A DNA stretch of 64,000 bases from Bathymodiolus brooksi. Lineage: Eukaryota > Mollusca > Bivalvia > Mytilida > Modiolidae. The notes below the pieces were generated by a model that ran no database searches, was not told the DNA's origin, and saw nothing but the letters and a program-made list of their open reading frames with translations. The DNA is taken from contig OY804590.1 of the NCBI GenBank assembly GCA_963680875.1, positions 20,770,640-20,834,639 on the forward strand, in the 5' to 3' direction. The position numbers and the translations under genes are program-made. Below are positions 23,327 through 36,735 of this stretch, one piece after another (within the stretch, counting starts at the first letter, position 1; every line of letters starts with the position of its first letter).

Positions 23327-25651
23327 CTAGATTAACACGACGGGTACCACTAGTGGAGCAGGAACTACATACCTGTCCGGAGCACCTGAGCTCACCTCCG
23401 GGTTTTGGTAGGGCTCGTGTTACTCGATCTTTAGGTTTATATGTATGTTTTGTAGATCGTTGTTTGTCCTTTCGTACTTTTTCTTTTGGCTATTTTGTTG
23501 TCGGTTCTTCTTCGATTTACGGATTCTGATTACCCCTTTAGTATCTTCAAACTCTTCTTAGATAAATGTTAGATAAAACGAAGGAGAATCGAGAATGGAC
23601 AATACAGAGAAACTGGCAACGTTGGTTACACAAGACACATAACGGAGACAAACACAAATAATGAAAACCTTACAATCAAATTCGATTAGATTCAAATTCC
23701 AATAGGCATATATCAATATACCAGATGCAAGAAATTCACTGAAATTCCAATCTGTATATTTCGTTTTATTAAATATAACATGAAAAACAAAATTTACCAT
23801 GCTATCGTGACAATTCTGAAATCTAATCGACAAATAGTTAAAAGAGTCACGACAGATATAACACCTGTACATCACCATTTACTTTCCTGGCTTGGGTGTG
23901 GTGTTTAGCGCAACTTTCAGCACTTCATTAAATAGAAGTGGTGCTAAACTAGTCTATGGACCCAAACCTCCCCTCTTAGTGACATTTTAATAGGTGTATC
24001 CCTATGACAAACAAAATAAATGTAATATCAAATCCTAATAGTTATATTCCTATGACAATGACATTCAATTCATGTTCGGTTCTTCATCTACAGTTGTTTG
24101 TAGGAGGGCTCCTGTTTGTTTTACGTTATTTGTGTTTGCTTCCGTCTAACACATATCGTGCTGTGTTTTTGCTTTGTTATTCTTCGTCTTGTGTACCTTA
24201 TGTTACCAGTTTCTTTAGATTGTCCATTTGTAATAGCCCCTTCGGTTTTCTCTGACGTTTGTTTACTAAGAAAAAAGTATATCCAAAGATCAATCATGTG
24301 ACAAACGGGATAATAACCGTACTTATTAAAATGTTTGTTTTGAAAGAACCATATTTTTGATTCCATAGCACATGATGTATTTGTGTTACAACACACATCC
24401 GTTACAATGATAAAGTTTCAACTTTTCTGGAATATCTGGAGAGAAAAGGGATTATTTTTCCGGAGCTATTTTCCAACCAAATGGATATAAATCCAAATTA
24501 GGATGTTGATATTGTAACAAGAGTTAATTGACATTTTTTTACATCCAAATATAAACTCGCTGTAGAAATATTTTCCGTATCGCTACATTAATAGCATAGT
24601 CCATCGACTTTTGTATTAACACTAACAAACTGTACTTTTAGATGTTTTCTATAAAAAAATGTTCGGTGTCTTCTTAGAAACATAACAGTAATTATGACAA
24701 TCCTTGATGATTTCAATTTCATTACAGTAATTTTTTTCTCGCCTATAGCACACGTACCCCATGAGAAGACTGATTTATTTAAATGTAGATCTAATGTTAA
24801 ATGCACTCAGACATGCCACTATAATACTTTTATGAAGTGTAGCGCAGTGCACTATAGTAATGATGTATTACTCTTTGGGTCGTCTTTTCTAAATCGTTAA
24901 TATGCCTTTTTTCAATAGATATATCGGAATGAAACTACTGAGCTGATTTTAAAGATGATGGGAATATAAAATAGAGATTTATACAATTAATCTTTAGCAT
25001 TTGTTGTTGTCATGGAAACCATTTCAAAGGATTTTTATTGTATTGCGTTCTAAGCGTAATTCATTTGTAAGTTCATTTAATTTATTTATTTTTATTTTTG
25101 AGAAAACAATATTAGATAAAGATGAAACCTCTGCTAAGAGGACATTAACGTATTACATATATTAAAAAGTAATTGACTTAGAGAGTGGAAATTAAAGAAT
25201 TTCAAAATAAAAAGAAAATGTCTAATGGTGTAAATCTAATTTTATTTTACACATAGTTATTTGTCATGTTTGTTAACAGTTTATTGTTATTGCTAGTTAA
25301 TGTTGGTTTGTTAGTGTGAACAAAACGTGGATATCAAACTTAGTGGAAGCAACGTGTTTCTGGGATAACCTTCATCAGGTACGTCCAAAGCTTAAATAAA
25401 CGATAGGGAACACCAAAGGGACAATCAAAAATAGACAACCCAGAAATACTGGAGACATTGGTTACAAAAGACACAGAACGGAGACAAACAAAACATTATT
25501 ATTATTATTATTACAAAACTGAACACAATACATTATGTATAGATATTAGTCTTCAACATTGCAGTTGTTTCAGTTCTATTATGTGTCACAGTCTGGTGAT
25601 TTTGACGTCATTGGAATCTGTGTCGATAGTTCCTTTCCTATGAACGGTTCT

Positions 25652-26593
25652 CTACCGGAAGTTTGACCCTTCTGATCTTGTTTGTGGCAACGGATTCAGT
25701 GCCGATAGTTCCATTCCTATGAACGATTCTCTATCGGAAGTTTGACTTGCTGTTGTTGGTGGCAACGGATTCGGTACTGGTAGCTTTATTCTTGTGAACG
25801 GTTCTCTATTGGATGCTTCATATTCAGTTGATTTATATCCACAGAAGAATACGATAGGACGTAACGCTGCATCCAGTAAATCTACCACCAACGTGTAGCT
25901 ATATACTTCATGAAAAGTGGACGAGTCCGCAATGGTGGCGTAAAGCATCACTACGACACAAACTATATTAGGTAATTTGTACATGACGAACATTATAGCC
26001 AATACCGTAACCATAGAAGGGAATCTACGCTTTCCGGGAGAATAATACTCAGTGGGGGTCCTTCTGTAGAGTCTGGAAAGCATATACAAAGACACAATAA
26101 CAAAACAAGGTACAATGTATGAAAAAGAATAAAATAGCCATATGTCTCTGGTGTGATCACTGGAGTGTGACACAATTAATGGTATGTTTCAAACTGATAT
26201 TAATAACCATAGAAAGACGCATAATTCATGTGGGAAATATCGTCTTGTACGGATCATGCATGGGTGATTCTGTAATATGATAAACCGAACAACACAAAGC
26301 AATACTATATTCCAGGCTGCTATATATGTACACACATGATGTAAATAGATGCGATACTTCCACCATTCCACCAAATAAACATAATCTGTTCTTCTGCAAA
26401 TTACGACTACAATTTCCGATATCATCTTTACCACATCTACAACAGCAGTTCCCACGATGATGAAGTACACTATGATTTTTGGATGTTTCTTAAAGCATAA
26501 TTTCCAAAACAGAACTAGGTTACCGACAACACAAACAACAGCAATCAATATGGTTTCAATATCCTTTATTAAGACCTTCACTTCAACGCTCAT
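25652..26593 (-). pseudogene. GPCR copy, unit 5, nonsense mutation
   Basis: A single base change at 26189 turns the cysteine codon of ISVCNIPL in TM4 into TGA, leaving 134 codons (TM1-TM4). The frame is otherwise open downstream to 25652, with the TM7 deletion and shifted tail of unit 2. Unlike unit 3, the lesion is not in a homopolymer, so it is less likely to be a sequencing error. Confidence 0.8.
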
Positions 26594-26665
26594 TTTGCAT
26601 TACTTATCTGAAGAAAGAAAAACATTGATGATGTTGTAGTGCATGGCTAAAGTTAGGGTTATGGT

Positions 26666-26877
26666 GTTTAACGCCACTTTCGACATTATTTTAGTTATAT
26701 CGTGGCGGTCAGTTTTATTGGTGGAGGAAACCACCGACTTGCGCTAGTCATTGACAAACTTTATCACATAAAATTGTATCAAGTACACCCCGCAATGAGC
26801 GGGATTCGAACTCACAAATTTAGTTGTGATCGGTATCAATTGCACGGGTTGTTGTAAATCGACTGCCATGCGCATAC
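26666..26877 (-). repeat. SINE, unit 5
   Basis: Duplicated copy with a one-base deletion (TTGCGCTAG against TTGCCGCTAG). Confidence 0.7.
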
Positions 26878-27224
26878 GAATAGGAAGATCCCTTTTTGAC
26901 ACCGCTATGCATTATGGGATTTATTTTAACTTAATTGAAGGTTAATTGATTATTATTTAGTATACAGTCTAATTTACGATCAAGCTATTAACTCAAACTA
27001 TTAACTGATTTATAATTAGCGATTTAATAGACTATTTAATCTTATTTTTAATTGACTATTAATTTACTTGATGTTTGTGAAACGAGTCCCCCTCCCCCTT
27101 TTGTACATATAACATTTGTCAGTAACTTAAGGAAGTATATGGTTTTCACCAGTGCTCTACTTCCTCTGCCAAATAAAACGATTTGACTGAAATATTATTG
27201 AAAGTGGTTTTTAATATTCCTGAT

Positions 27225-27458
27225 AAAACCCAAGACTTCATACATAGCTGTTAATCTGACAATGGAAGGCCTTATTAAACAATTAAACCCCAGACTTCAG
27301 ACATAGTTGTTAATCTGACAATGGAGGGCCTTATTAAACAATTAAACCCAAGACTTCATAAATAGTTCTTAATCTGACAATGGGGGCCTTATTAAACAAT
27401 AAAACCCAAGACTGCATACATAGTTGTTAATCTGACAATGGATGGTCTTATTAAATAA
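27225..27458. repeat. 59-bp minisatellite, four copies, unit 5
   Basis: Same structure as 9805-10038. Confidence 0.85.
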
Positions 27459-28280
27459 TCAATAAACAATTTACTTACCTATTAATTATTATATCAAAAA
27501 TCAAAAAGGAAGTAGAAGTGAAGACCCACTTGTACTTCCCTTGTCTTTGTTCAGTTGTTTACGTAATAATTCCTACAATGTAGATCACCACACGACAATA
27601 CCATATATGGAGAAAATAAAACAATAACATTTACTGAGCTTAAACTATATAAGTTATGTAGTTTGTAAAAGCCTAATGATAGTCCAGTTGAAACAGTATA
27701 AAAATTAAATGGTTTGTTTACAGAAAGGGCGTTTTAAGTGTGTTTTTCTAAAGATTTGTTTATGTTTTTAAAGTAATAGATAGCCATCACAGACACCGGT
27801 AATTATCATCGCACGAAATGTTCCAAATCCGTATGATGATTTGATTCATTGCATGCGATGTTTGTTATCGGGCTCCGGGATGTGACAATCGTTACATCTT
27901 ATGAGGGTGAAAATTAATTATTACTTCAACTAGTTTTAAATATTAAAAACAAGCATATAAAGCATATCGTATATGAATAATCCGAGTGTTCGTAGCCGAC
28001 TTTGGCTATCCTGTTTAGGCCCTTGGGTTTTATTGCTCCCAAAACTTTAAATTATTTATTTTCCAGTCTTTCGATTTTGAGCGTACCTGATGAAGGTTAT
28101 TCCAGGGACGCGTCGTGCACACTAACTTTGATATTTACGTTTTTATTTTAATATATTTAATATAAAAAAACCAACACAAAATTATGTTATATTTGAAATC
28201 CAATTGTTATATATCACAAGCTCTTGTCCTTCTGGTTCAAGAAATGTATAGATGCTAAGTGACTTAGACAAATAATAGGC

Positions 28281-29037
28281 ATGAGGGTTTCTAAAGAGAT
28301 TTACAAAAGCTTAAAATTCAAATACAGTGAAATCCATTTGATATATGTCGCAGCCATTGTTCTATTTCCTGGCAATTCATATTGTACAACAAACGAGATG
28401 ACATCATCCAATGATACGCTCACAGTCGGTGTATCTATGGTTGCAAACTGTGCTCCTCTTCTCGCCTACTTTTTACTTTACTCGTATGAGTTAGACTTCA
28501 TACAGTGGCTTCTCAAGAAAAACGAAAAAAAGCCAGCCCGATCCTTTAATTTGACGTTCGGCTATATAGATGATGTCCTTTCACTAAATAATTCTAGGTT
28601 TGGTGATTTCGTTTATCTCATCTACCCCATTGAGCTTGAATTAAAGGATACCACAGATACAGATAGGTCTGCTTCATACCTCGACCTACACCTCGAAATT
28701 GACAGTGAGGGAACGGTTAAGAACGTATCTTTACGACAAAAGAGATGATTTCAATTTTCCCATTGTGAACTTTCCATTTATATGTAGCAACATTCCAGCA
28801 GCACTTGCATAAGGAGTATATATCTCTCAGTTGATACGATATTCCAGAGCTTGTGGTTCCTATCAGGATTATCTTGATAGAGGGTTGCTGCTAACAAGGA
28901 AGCTACTGAACCAAGGGGTCCTCTTGGTTAAATTGAAATCATCGCTTCGAACGTTTTACGGTCGCCACCATGACTTGGTTGGCCGTTATGGAATATCTGT
29001 GACACAAATGATCACGGATATTATCCACTTGTCGTAA
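28281..29037 (+). pseudogene. Reverse transcriptase remnant, unit 5
   Basis: YIDD is present (GYIDDVL). An extra A near 28711 (GGGAACGG against GGGACGG) shifts the frame after the YLDL motif, ending at 28748. The shared TAA follows at about 28810. Dead fragment. Confidence 0.8.
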
Positions 29038-31411
29038 GCACTTCCCGGTCCTTTCCTCAGTTATGACTCATCACCGGCTTTGTAGCTAGATTAACACGAC
29101 GGGTACCACTAGTGGAGCAGGAACTACATACCTGTCCGGAGCACCTGAGCTCACCTCCGGGTTTTGGTAGGGCTCGTGTTACTCGATCTTTAGGTTTATA
29201 TGTATGATTTGTAGATCGTTGTTTGTCCTTTCGTACTTTTTCTTTTGTCTATTTTGTTGTCGGTTCTTCTTCGATTTACGGATTCTGATTACCCCTTTAG
29301 TATCTTCAAACTCTTCTTAGATAAATGTTAGATAAAACGAAGGAGAATCGAGAATGGACAATACAGAGAAACTGGCAACGTTGGTTACACAAGACACATA
29401 ACGGAGACAAACACAAATAATGAAAACCTTACAATCAAATTCGATTAGATTCAAATTCCAATAGGCATATATCAATATACCAGATGCAAGAAATTCACTG
29501 AAATTCCAATCTGTATATTTCGTTTTATTAAATATAACATGAAAAACAAAAATTACCATGCTATCGTGACAATTCTGAAATCTAATCGACAAATAGTTAA
29601 AAGAGTCACGACAGATATAACACCTGTACATCACCATTTACTTTCCTGGCTTGGGTGTGGTGTTTAGCGCAACTTTCAGCACTTCATTAAATAGAAGTGG
29701 TGCTAAACTAGTCTATGGACCCAAACCTCCCCTCTTAGTGACATTTTAATAGGTGTATCCCTATGACAAACAAATTAAATGTAATATCAAATCCTAATAG
29801 TTATATTCCTATGACAATGACATTCAATTCATGTTCGGTTCTTCATCTACAGTTGTTTGTAGGAGGGCTCCTGTTTGTTTTACGTTATTTGTGTTTGCTT
29901 CCGTCTAACACATATCGTGCTGTGTTTTTGTTTTGTTATTCTTCGTCTTGTGTACCTTATGTTACCAGTTTCTTTAGATTGTCCATTTGTAATAGCCCCT
30001 TCGGTTTTCTCTGACGTTTGTTTACTAAGGAAAAAGTATATCCAAAGATCAATCATGTGACAAACGGGATAATAACCGTACTTGTTAAAATGTTTGTTTT
30101 GAAAGAACCATATTTTTGATTCCATAGCACATGATGTATTTGTGTTACAATACACATCCGTTACAATGATAAAGTTTCAACTTTTCTGGAATATCTGGAG
30201 AGAAAAGGGATTATTTTTCCGGAGCTATTTTCCAACCAAATGGATATAAATCCAAATTAGGATGTTGATATTGTAACAAGAGTTAATTGACATTTTTTTT
30301 ACATCCAAATATAAACTCGCTGTAGAAATATTTTCCGTATCGCTACATTAATAGCATAGCCCATCGACTTTGGTATTAACACTAACAAACTGTACTTTTA
30401 GATGTTTTCTATAAAAAAATGTTCGGTGTCTTCTTAGAAATATAACAGTAATTATGACAATCCTTGATGATTTCAATTTCATTACAGTATTTTTTTTCTC
30501 GCCTATAGCACACGTACCCCATGAGAAGACTGATTTATTTAAATGTAGATCTAATGTTAAATGCACTCAGACATGCCACTATAATACTTTTATGAAGTGT
30601 AGCGTAGTGCACTATAGTAATGATGTATTACACTTTGGGTCGTCTTTTCTAAATCGTTAATATGCCTTTTTTCAATAGATATATCGGAATGAAACTACTG
30701 AGCTGATATTAAAGATGATGGGAATATAAAATAGAGATTTATACAATTAATCTTTAGCATTTGTTGTTGTCATGGAAACCATTTCAAAGGATTTTTATTG
30801 TATTGCGTTCTAAGCGTAATTCATTTGTAAGTTCATTTAATTTATTTATTTTTATTTTTGAGAAAACAATATTAGATAAAGATGAAACCTCTGCTAAGAG
30901 GACATTAACGTATTACATATATTAAAAAGTAATTGACTTAGAGAGTGGAAATTAAAGAATTTCAAAATAAAAAGAAAATGTCTAATGGTGTAAATCTAAT
31001 TTTATTTTACACATAGTTATTTGTCATGTTTGTTAACAGTTTATTGTTATTGCTAGTTAATGTTGGTTTGTTAGTGTGAACAAAACGTGGATATCAAACT
31101 TAGTGGAAGCAACGTGTTTCTGGGATAACCTTCATCAGGTACGTCCAAAGCTTAAATAAACGATAGGGAACACCAAAGGGACAATCAAAAATAGACAACC
31201 CAGAGATACTGGAGACATTGGTTACAAAAGACACAGAACGGAGACAAACAAACCATTATTATTATTATTATTACAAAACTGAACACAATACATTATGTAT
31301 AGATATTAGTCTTCAACATTGCAGTTGTTTCAGTTCTATTATGTGTCACAGTCTGGTGATTTTGACGTCTTTGGAATCTGTGCCGATAGTTCCTTTCTTA
31401 TGAACGGTTCT

Positions 31412-32354
31412 CTACCGGAAGTTTGACCCTTCTGATCTTGTTTGTGGCAACGGATTCAGTGCCGAGAGTTCCATTCCTGTGAACGATTCTCTATCGGAAG
31501 TTTGACTTGCTGTTGTTGGTGGCAACGGATTCGGTACTGGTAGCTTTATTCCTGTGAACGGTTCTCTATTGGATGCTTCATATTCAGTTGATTTATATCC
31601 ACAGAAGAATACGATAGGACGTAACGCTGCATCCAGTAAATCTACCACCAACATGTAGCTATATACTTCATGAAAAGTGGACGAATCCGCATTGGTGGCG
31701 TAAAGCATCACTACGACACAAACTATATTAGGTAATTTGTACATGACGAACATTATAGCCAATACCGTAACCATAGAAGGGAATCTACGCTTTCCGGGAA
31801 AATAATACACAAGTGGGGGTCCTTCTGTAGAGTCTGGAAAGCATATACAAAGACACAATAACAAAACAAGGTCCAATGTATGAAAAAGAATAAAATAGCC
31901 ATATGTCTCTGGTGTGATCACTGGAGTGTGACACAATTAATGGTATGTTACAAACTGATATTAATAACCATAGAAAGACGCATAATTCATGTGGGAAATA
32001 TCGTCTTGTACGGATCATGCATGGGTGATTCTGTAATATGATAAACCGAACAACACAAAGCAATACTATATTCCAGGCTGCTATATATGTACACACATGA
32101 TGTAAATAGATGCGATACTTCCACCATTCCACCAAATAAACATAATCTGTTCTTAGGCAAATTACGACTGCAATTTCCGATATCATCTTTACCACAGCTA
32201 CAACAGCAGTTCCCACGATGATGAGGTACACTATGATCTTTGGATGTTTCCTAAAGCATAATTTCCAAAACAGAACTAGGTTACCGACAACACAAACAAC
32301 AGCAATCAACATGGTTTCAATATCCTTTATTAAGACCTTCACTTCAACGCTCAT
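31412..32354 (-). pseudogene. GPCR copy, unit 6, frameshifted
   Basis: A one-base insertion near 31808 (ATACACAAGTGG against ATACTCAGTGG) breaks the frame after TM5. Pieces are 31785-32354 (189 codons) and 31412-31936. The TM7 deletion is present. Like unit 1, it reads CLRTDY where units 2-5 read CRRTDY, pointing to sequence exchange between the first and last units or an ancestral state kept at both edges. Confidence 0.78.
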
Positions 32355-32426
32355 TTTGCATTACTTATCTGAAGAAAGAAAAACATTGATAATGTTGTAG
32401 TGCATGGCTAAAGTTAGGGTTATGGT

Positions 32427-32640
32427 GTTTAACGCCACTTTCGACATTATTTTAGTTATATCGTGGCGGTCAGTTTTATTGGTGGAGGAAACCACCGACT
32501 TGCCGCTAGTCATTGACAAACTTTATCACATAAAATTGTATCAAGTACACCCCGCCATGAGCGGGATTCGAACTCACAAATTTAGTTGTGATCGGTATCA
32601 ATTGCACGGGTTGTTGTAAATCGACTGCCATGCGCATACG
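32427..32640 (-). repeat. SINE, unit 6
   Basis: Duplicated copy of the SINE at 3541-3755. Confidence 0.7.
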
Positions 32641-32986
32641 AATAGGAAGATCCCTTTTTGACACCGCTATGCATTATGGGATTTATTTTAACTTAATTGA
32701 AGGTTAATTGATTATTATTTAGTATACAGTCTAATTTACGATCAAGCTATTAACTCAAGCTATTAACTGATTTATAATTAGCGATTTAATAGACTATTTA
32801 ATCTTATTTTTAATTGACTATTAATTTACTTGATGTTTGTGAAACGAGTCCCCCTCCCCCTGTTGTACATATAACATTTGTCAGTAACTTAAGGAAGTAT
32901 ATGGTGTTCACCTGTGCTCTACTTCCTCTGCCAAATAAAACGATTTGACTGAAATATTATTGAAAGTGGTTTTTAATATTCCTAAT

Positions 32987-33220
32987 AAAACCCAAGACTT
33001 CATACATAGCTGTTAATCTGACAATGGAGGGCCTTATTAAACAATTAAACCCCAGACTTCAGACATAGTTGTTAATCTGACAATGGAGGGCCTTATTAAA
33101 CAATTAAACCCAAGACTTCATAAATAGTTCTTAATCTGACAATGGGGGCCTTATTAAACAATAAAATCCAAGACTGCATACATAGTTGTTAATCTGACAA
33201 TGGATGGTCTTATTAAATAA
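32987..33220. repeat. 59-bp minisatellite, four copies, unit 6
   Basis: Same structure as 9805-10038. Confidence 0.85.
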
Positions 33221-34042
33221 TCAATAAACAATTTACTTACCTATTAATTATTATATCAAAAATCAAAAAGGAAGTAGAAGTGAAGACCCACTTGTACTTC
33301 CCTTGTCTTTGTTCAGTTGTTTACGTAATAATTCCTACAATGTAGATCACCACACGACAATATCATATATGGAGAAAATAAAGCAATAACATTTACTGAG
33401 CTTAAACTATATAAGTTATGTAGTTTGTAAAAGCCTAATGATAGTCCAGTTGAAACAGTATAAAAATTAAATGGTTTGTTTACAGAAAGGGCGTTTTAAG
33501 TGTGTTTTTCTAAAGATTTGTTTATGTTTTTAAAGTAATAGATAGCCATCACAGACACCGGTAATTATCATCGCACGAAATGTTCCAAATCCGTATGATG
33601 ATTTGATTCATTGCATGCGATGTTTGTTATCGGGCTCCGGGATGTGACAATCGTTACATCTTATGAGGGTGAAAATTAATTATTACTTCAACTAGTTTTA
33701 AATATTAAAAACAAGCATATAAAGCATATCGTATATGAATAATCCGAGTGTTCGTAGCCGACTTTGGCTATCCTGTTTAGGCCCTTGGGTTTTATTGCTC
33801 CCAAAACTTTAAATTATTTATTTTCCAGTCTTTCGATTTTGAGCGTACCTGATGAAGGTTATTCCAGGGACGCGTCGTGCACACTAACTTTGATATTTAC
33901 GTTTTTATTTTAATATATTTAATATAAAAAACCCAACACAAAATTATGTTATATTTGAAATCCAATTGTTATATATCACAAGCTCTTGTCCTTCTGGTTC
34001 AAGAAATGTATAGATGCTAAGTGACTTAGACAAATAATAGGC

Positions 34043-34798
34043 ATGATGGTTTCTAAAGAGATTTACAAAAGCTTAAAATTCAAATACAGTGAAATCCATT
34101 TGATATATGTCGCAGCCATTGTTCTATTTCCGGGCAATTCAAATTGTACAACAAACGAGATGACTTCATCCAATGATACGCTCACAGTCGGTGTATCTAT
34201 GGTTGCAAACTGTGCTCCTCTTCTCGCCTACTTTTTACTTTACTCGTATGAGTTAGACTTCATACAGTGGCTTCTCAAGAAAAACGAAAAAAAGCCAGCC
34301 CGATCCTTTAATTTGACGTTCCGCTATATAGATGATGTCCTTTCACTAAATAATTCTAGGTTTGGTGATTTCGTTGATCTCATCTACCCCATTGAGCTTG
34401 AATTAAAGGATACCACAGATACAGATAGGTCTGCTTCATACCTCGACCTACACCTCGAAATTGACAGTGAGGGACGGTTAAGAACGTATCTTTACGACAA
34501 AAGAGATGATTTCAATTTTCCCATTGTGAACTTTCCATTTATATGTAGCAACATTCCATCAGCACTTGCATAAGGAGTATATATCTCTCAGTTGATACGA
34601 TATTCCAGAGCTTGTGGTTCCTATCAGGATTATCTTGATAGAGGGTTGCTGCTAACAAGGAAGCTACTGAACCAAGGGGTCCTCTTGGTTAAATTGAAAT
34701 CATCGCTTCGAACGTTTTACGGTCGCCACCATGACTTTGTTGGCCGTTATGGAATATCTGTGACACAAATGATCACGGATATTTTCCACTTGTCGTAA
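34043..34798 (+). pseudogene. Reverse transcriptase remnant, unit 6
   Basis: 176 open codons with RYIDDVL, then the shared TAA at 34571-34573, then the same frame to 34798. The start reads MMVSKE where other units read MRVSKE. Confidence 0.8.
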
Positions 34799-36179
34799 GC
34801 ACTTCCCGGTCCTTTCCTCAGTTATGACTCATCACCGGCTTTGTAGCTAGATTAACACGACGGGTACCACTAGTGGAGCAGGAACTACATACCTGTCCGG
34901 AGCACCTGAGCTCACCTCCGGGTTTTGGAAGGGCTCGTGTTACTCGATCTTTAGGTTTATATGTATGTTTTGTAGATCGTTGTTTGTCCTTTCGTACTTT
35001 TTCTTTTGTCTATTTTGTTGTCGGTTCTTCTTCGATTTACGGATTCTGATTACCCCTTTAGTATCTTCAAACTCTTCTTAGATAAATGTTAGATAAAACG
35101 AAGGAGAATTGAGAATGGACAATACAGAGAAACTGGCAACGTTGGTTACACAAGACACATAACGGAGACAAACACAAATAATGAAAACCTTACAATCAAA
35201 TTCGATTAGATTCAAATTCCAATAGGCATATATCAATATACCAGATGCAAGAAATTCACTGAAATTCCAATCTGTATATTTCGTTTTATTAAATATAACA
35301 TGAAAAACAAAAATTACCATGCTATCGTGACAATTCTGAAATCTAATCGACAAATAGTTAAAAGAGTCACGACAGATATAACACCTGTACATCACCATTT
35401 ACTTTCCTGGCTTGGGTGTGGTGTTTAGCGCAACTTTCAGCACTTCAATAAATAGAAGTGGTGCTAAACTAGTCTATGGACCCAAACCTCCCCTCTTAGT
35501 GACATTTTAATAGGTGTATCCCTATGACAAACAAAATAAATGTAATATCAAATCCTAATAGTTATATTCCTATGACAATGACATTCAATTCATGTTCGGT
35601 TCTTCATCTACAGTTGTTTGTAGGAGGGCTCCTGTTTGTTTTACGTTATTTGTGTTTGCTTCCGTCTAACACATATCGTGCTGTGTTTTTGTTTTGTTAT
35701 TCTTCGTCTTGTGTACCTTATCTTACCAGTTTCTCTAGATTGTTCATTTGTAATTGCCCCTTCGGTTTTCTCTGACGTTTGTTTACCAAGAAAAAGTATA
35801 TCCAAAGATCAATCACGTGACAAACGGGATAATAACCTTACTTGTTAAAATGTTTGTTTTGAAAAAAAAACATATTTTTGATTCCATAGCACATGATGTA
35901 TTTGTGTTACAATACACACCCGTTACAATAATAAAGTTTCAACTTTTCTGGAATATCTGGAGAGAAAAGGGATTATTTTTCCGGCGCTATTTTCCAACCA
36001 AATGGATATAAAACCAAATTAGAATGTTGATATTGTAACAAGAGTTAATTGACATTTTTTTACATCCAAATATAAACTCGCTGTAGAAATATTTTCCGTA
36101 TCGTTACATTAATAGCATAGCCCATCGACTTTTGTATTAACACTAACAAACTGTACTTTTAGATGTTTCTCTGCATGAC

Positions 36180-36735
36180 TGGTACATGCCATCCGGAACT
36201 CCTCGTGCCTTTCTCCAAGTGAAAAAAACAGGCTCGGATATGAATGTATTGATATGCGTTAAATTGCTGGTTATTCGGCCAGGGTTGTGAAGAGGAAGAG
36301 AAAATAATCCTTTCCCCAAAAAAATAAAAGTATTTTATAAAATAATTTCATATCAAATTTTATCTATATTATTGACAGGTAAGCATTAAATATATACAAT
36401 CGATAAATAAAACTAATAATTATCTAAAATTTGACATTGACCTTGTCCTCAAATATGTAAACAAACAAGCATGGAGTCCTCGTTAACAGCAGCATTGATG
36501 AAATATGGAAGTAATATCCAGTTAAAGGAGAAGCAGAAAGAAATGTTAAGAGTATGTTTACCTAATTTCTCCTATGCGAATCCTTGATGACTGAATCCCA
36601 CGTTTCTTGGATGACGGTCCTCCATTGTTATATCATGTGATTTCACAAGTCACGCGGTACAAAGAATACTATTCATATCCGAGCTTGTTTTTTCACTTGG
36701 GGAAAGGCACGAGGAGTTCCGGATGTGGTACATGC
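36180..36735. mobile_element. Non-autonomous DNA transposon with long TIRs and 10-bp TSD
   Basis: The element spans 36190-36725 (536 bp). Its ends are inverted repeats of about 56 bp starting CATCCGGAACTCC (36190-36246 and 36671-36725, a few mismatches). A perfect 10-bp direct repeat, TGGTACATGC, flanks it (36180-36189 and 36726-36735), which is good evidence of insertion by transposition. Long TIRs with a 9-10 bp duplication fit Mutator-like elements best; this is an inference, since no transposase is present. It sits only ~18 bp beyond the right edge of the tandem array. Confidence 0.8.
36471..36551 (+). pseudogene. Exon-like fragment inside the transposon, possible RecQ-type helicase N-terminus
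   Basis: An ATG opens 27 codons beginning MESSLTAALMKYG and ending LKEKQKEMLR. They are followed directly by GTATGT (36552-36557), a good splice donor; reading on gives a stop 11 codons later. The LKEKQKEML stretch resembles the Q-motif region just before motif I in RecQ-like helicases. That resemblance is from memory and short. The rest of the protein is absent, so this is either a captured first exon or the remnant of a larger parent element. Confidence 0.35.

Larger units (their letters stand above)
1503..36162. repeat. Tandem array of six ~5.76 kb units
   Basis: Units start at the same TGTTTTCTAT sequence: 1503, 7221, 12981, 18737, 24643 and 30403. The array ends at about 36162, where unit 6 again reaches ...TTTTAGA followed by TGTTTCT and then passes into unrelated sequence. 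Unit lengths are about 5718, 5760, 5756, 5906, 5760 and 5760 bp. Unit 1 is short because its 59-bp minisatellite has three copies instead of four. Unit 4 is long because of extra 75-bp repeats in the GPCR tail. Order inside a unit: non-coding sequence, reverse dispersed motif, (ATT)n tract, GPCR (minus), SINE (minus), minisatellite, forward dispersed motif, reverse transcriptase remnant (plus), retroelement tail, and ~1.1 kb of other repeat sequence. By eye the units differ by a few percent; the first ~290 bp of unit 1 are clearly more diverged. Confidence 0.93.

Noticed and set aside
1503..36162. Assembly artefact producing six false units
   Set aside because: Not fully excluded, but each unit has private substitutions, indels, minisatellite counts and lesions spread along its length. 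Collapsed or repeated reads would not normally give this.
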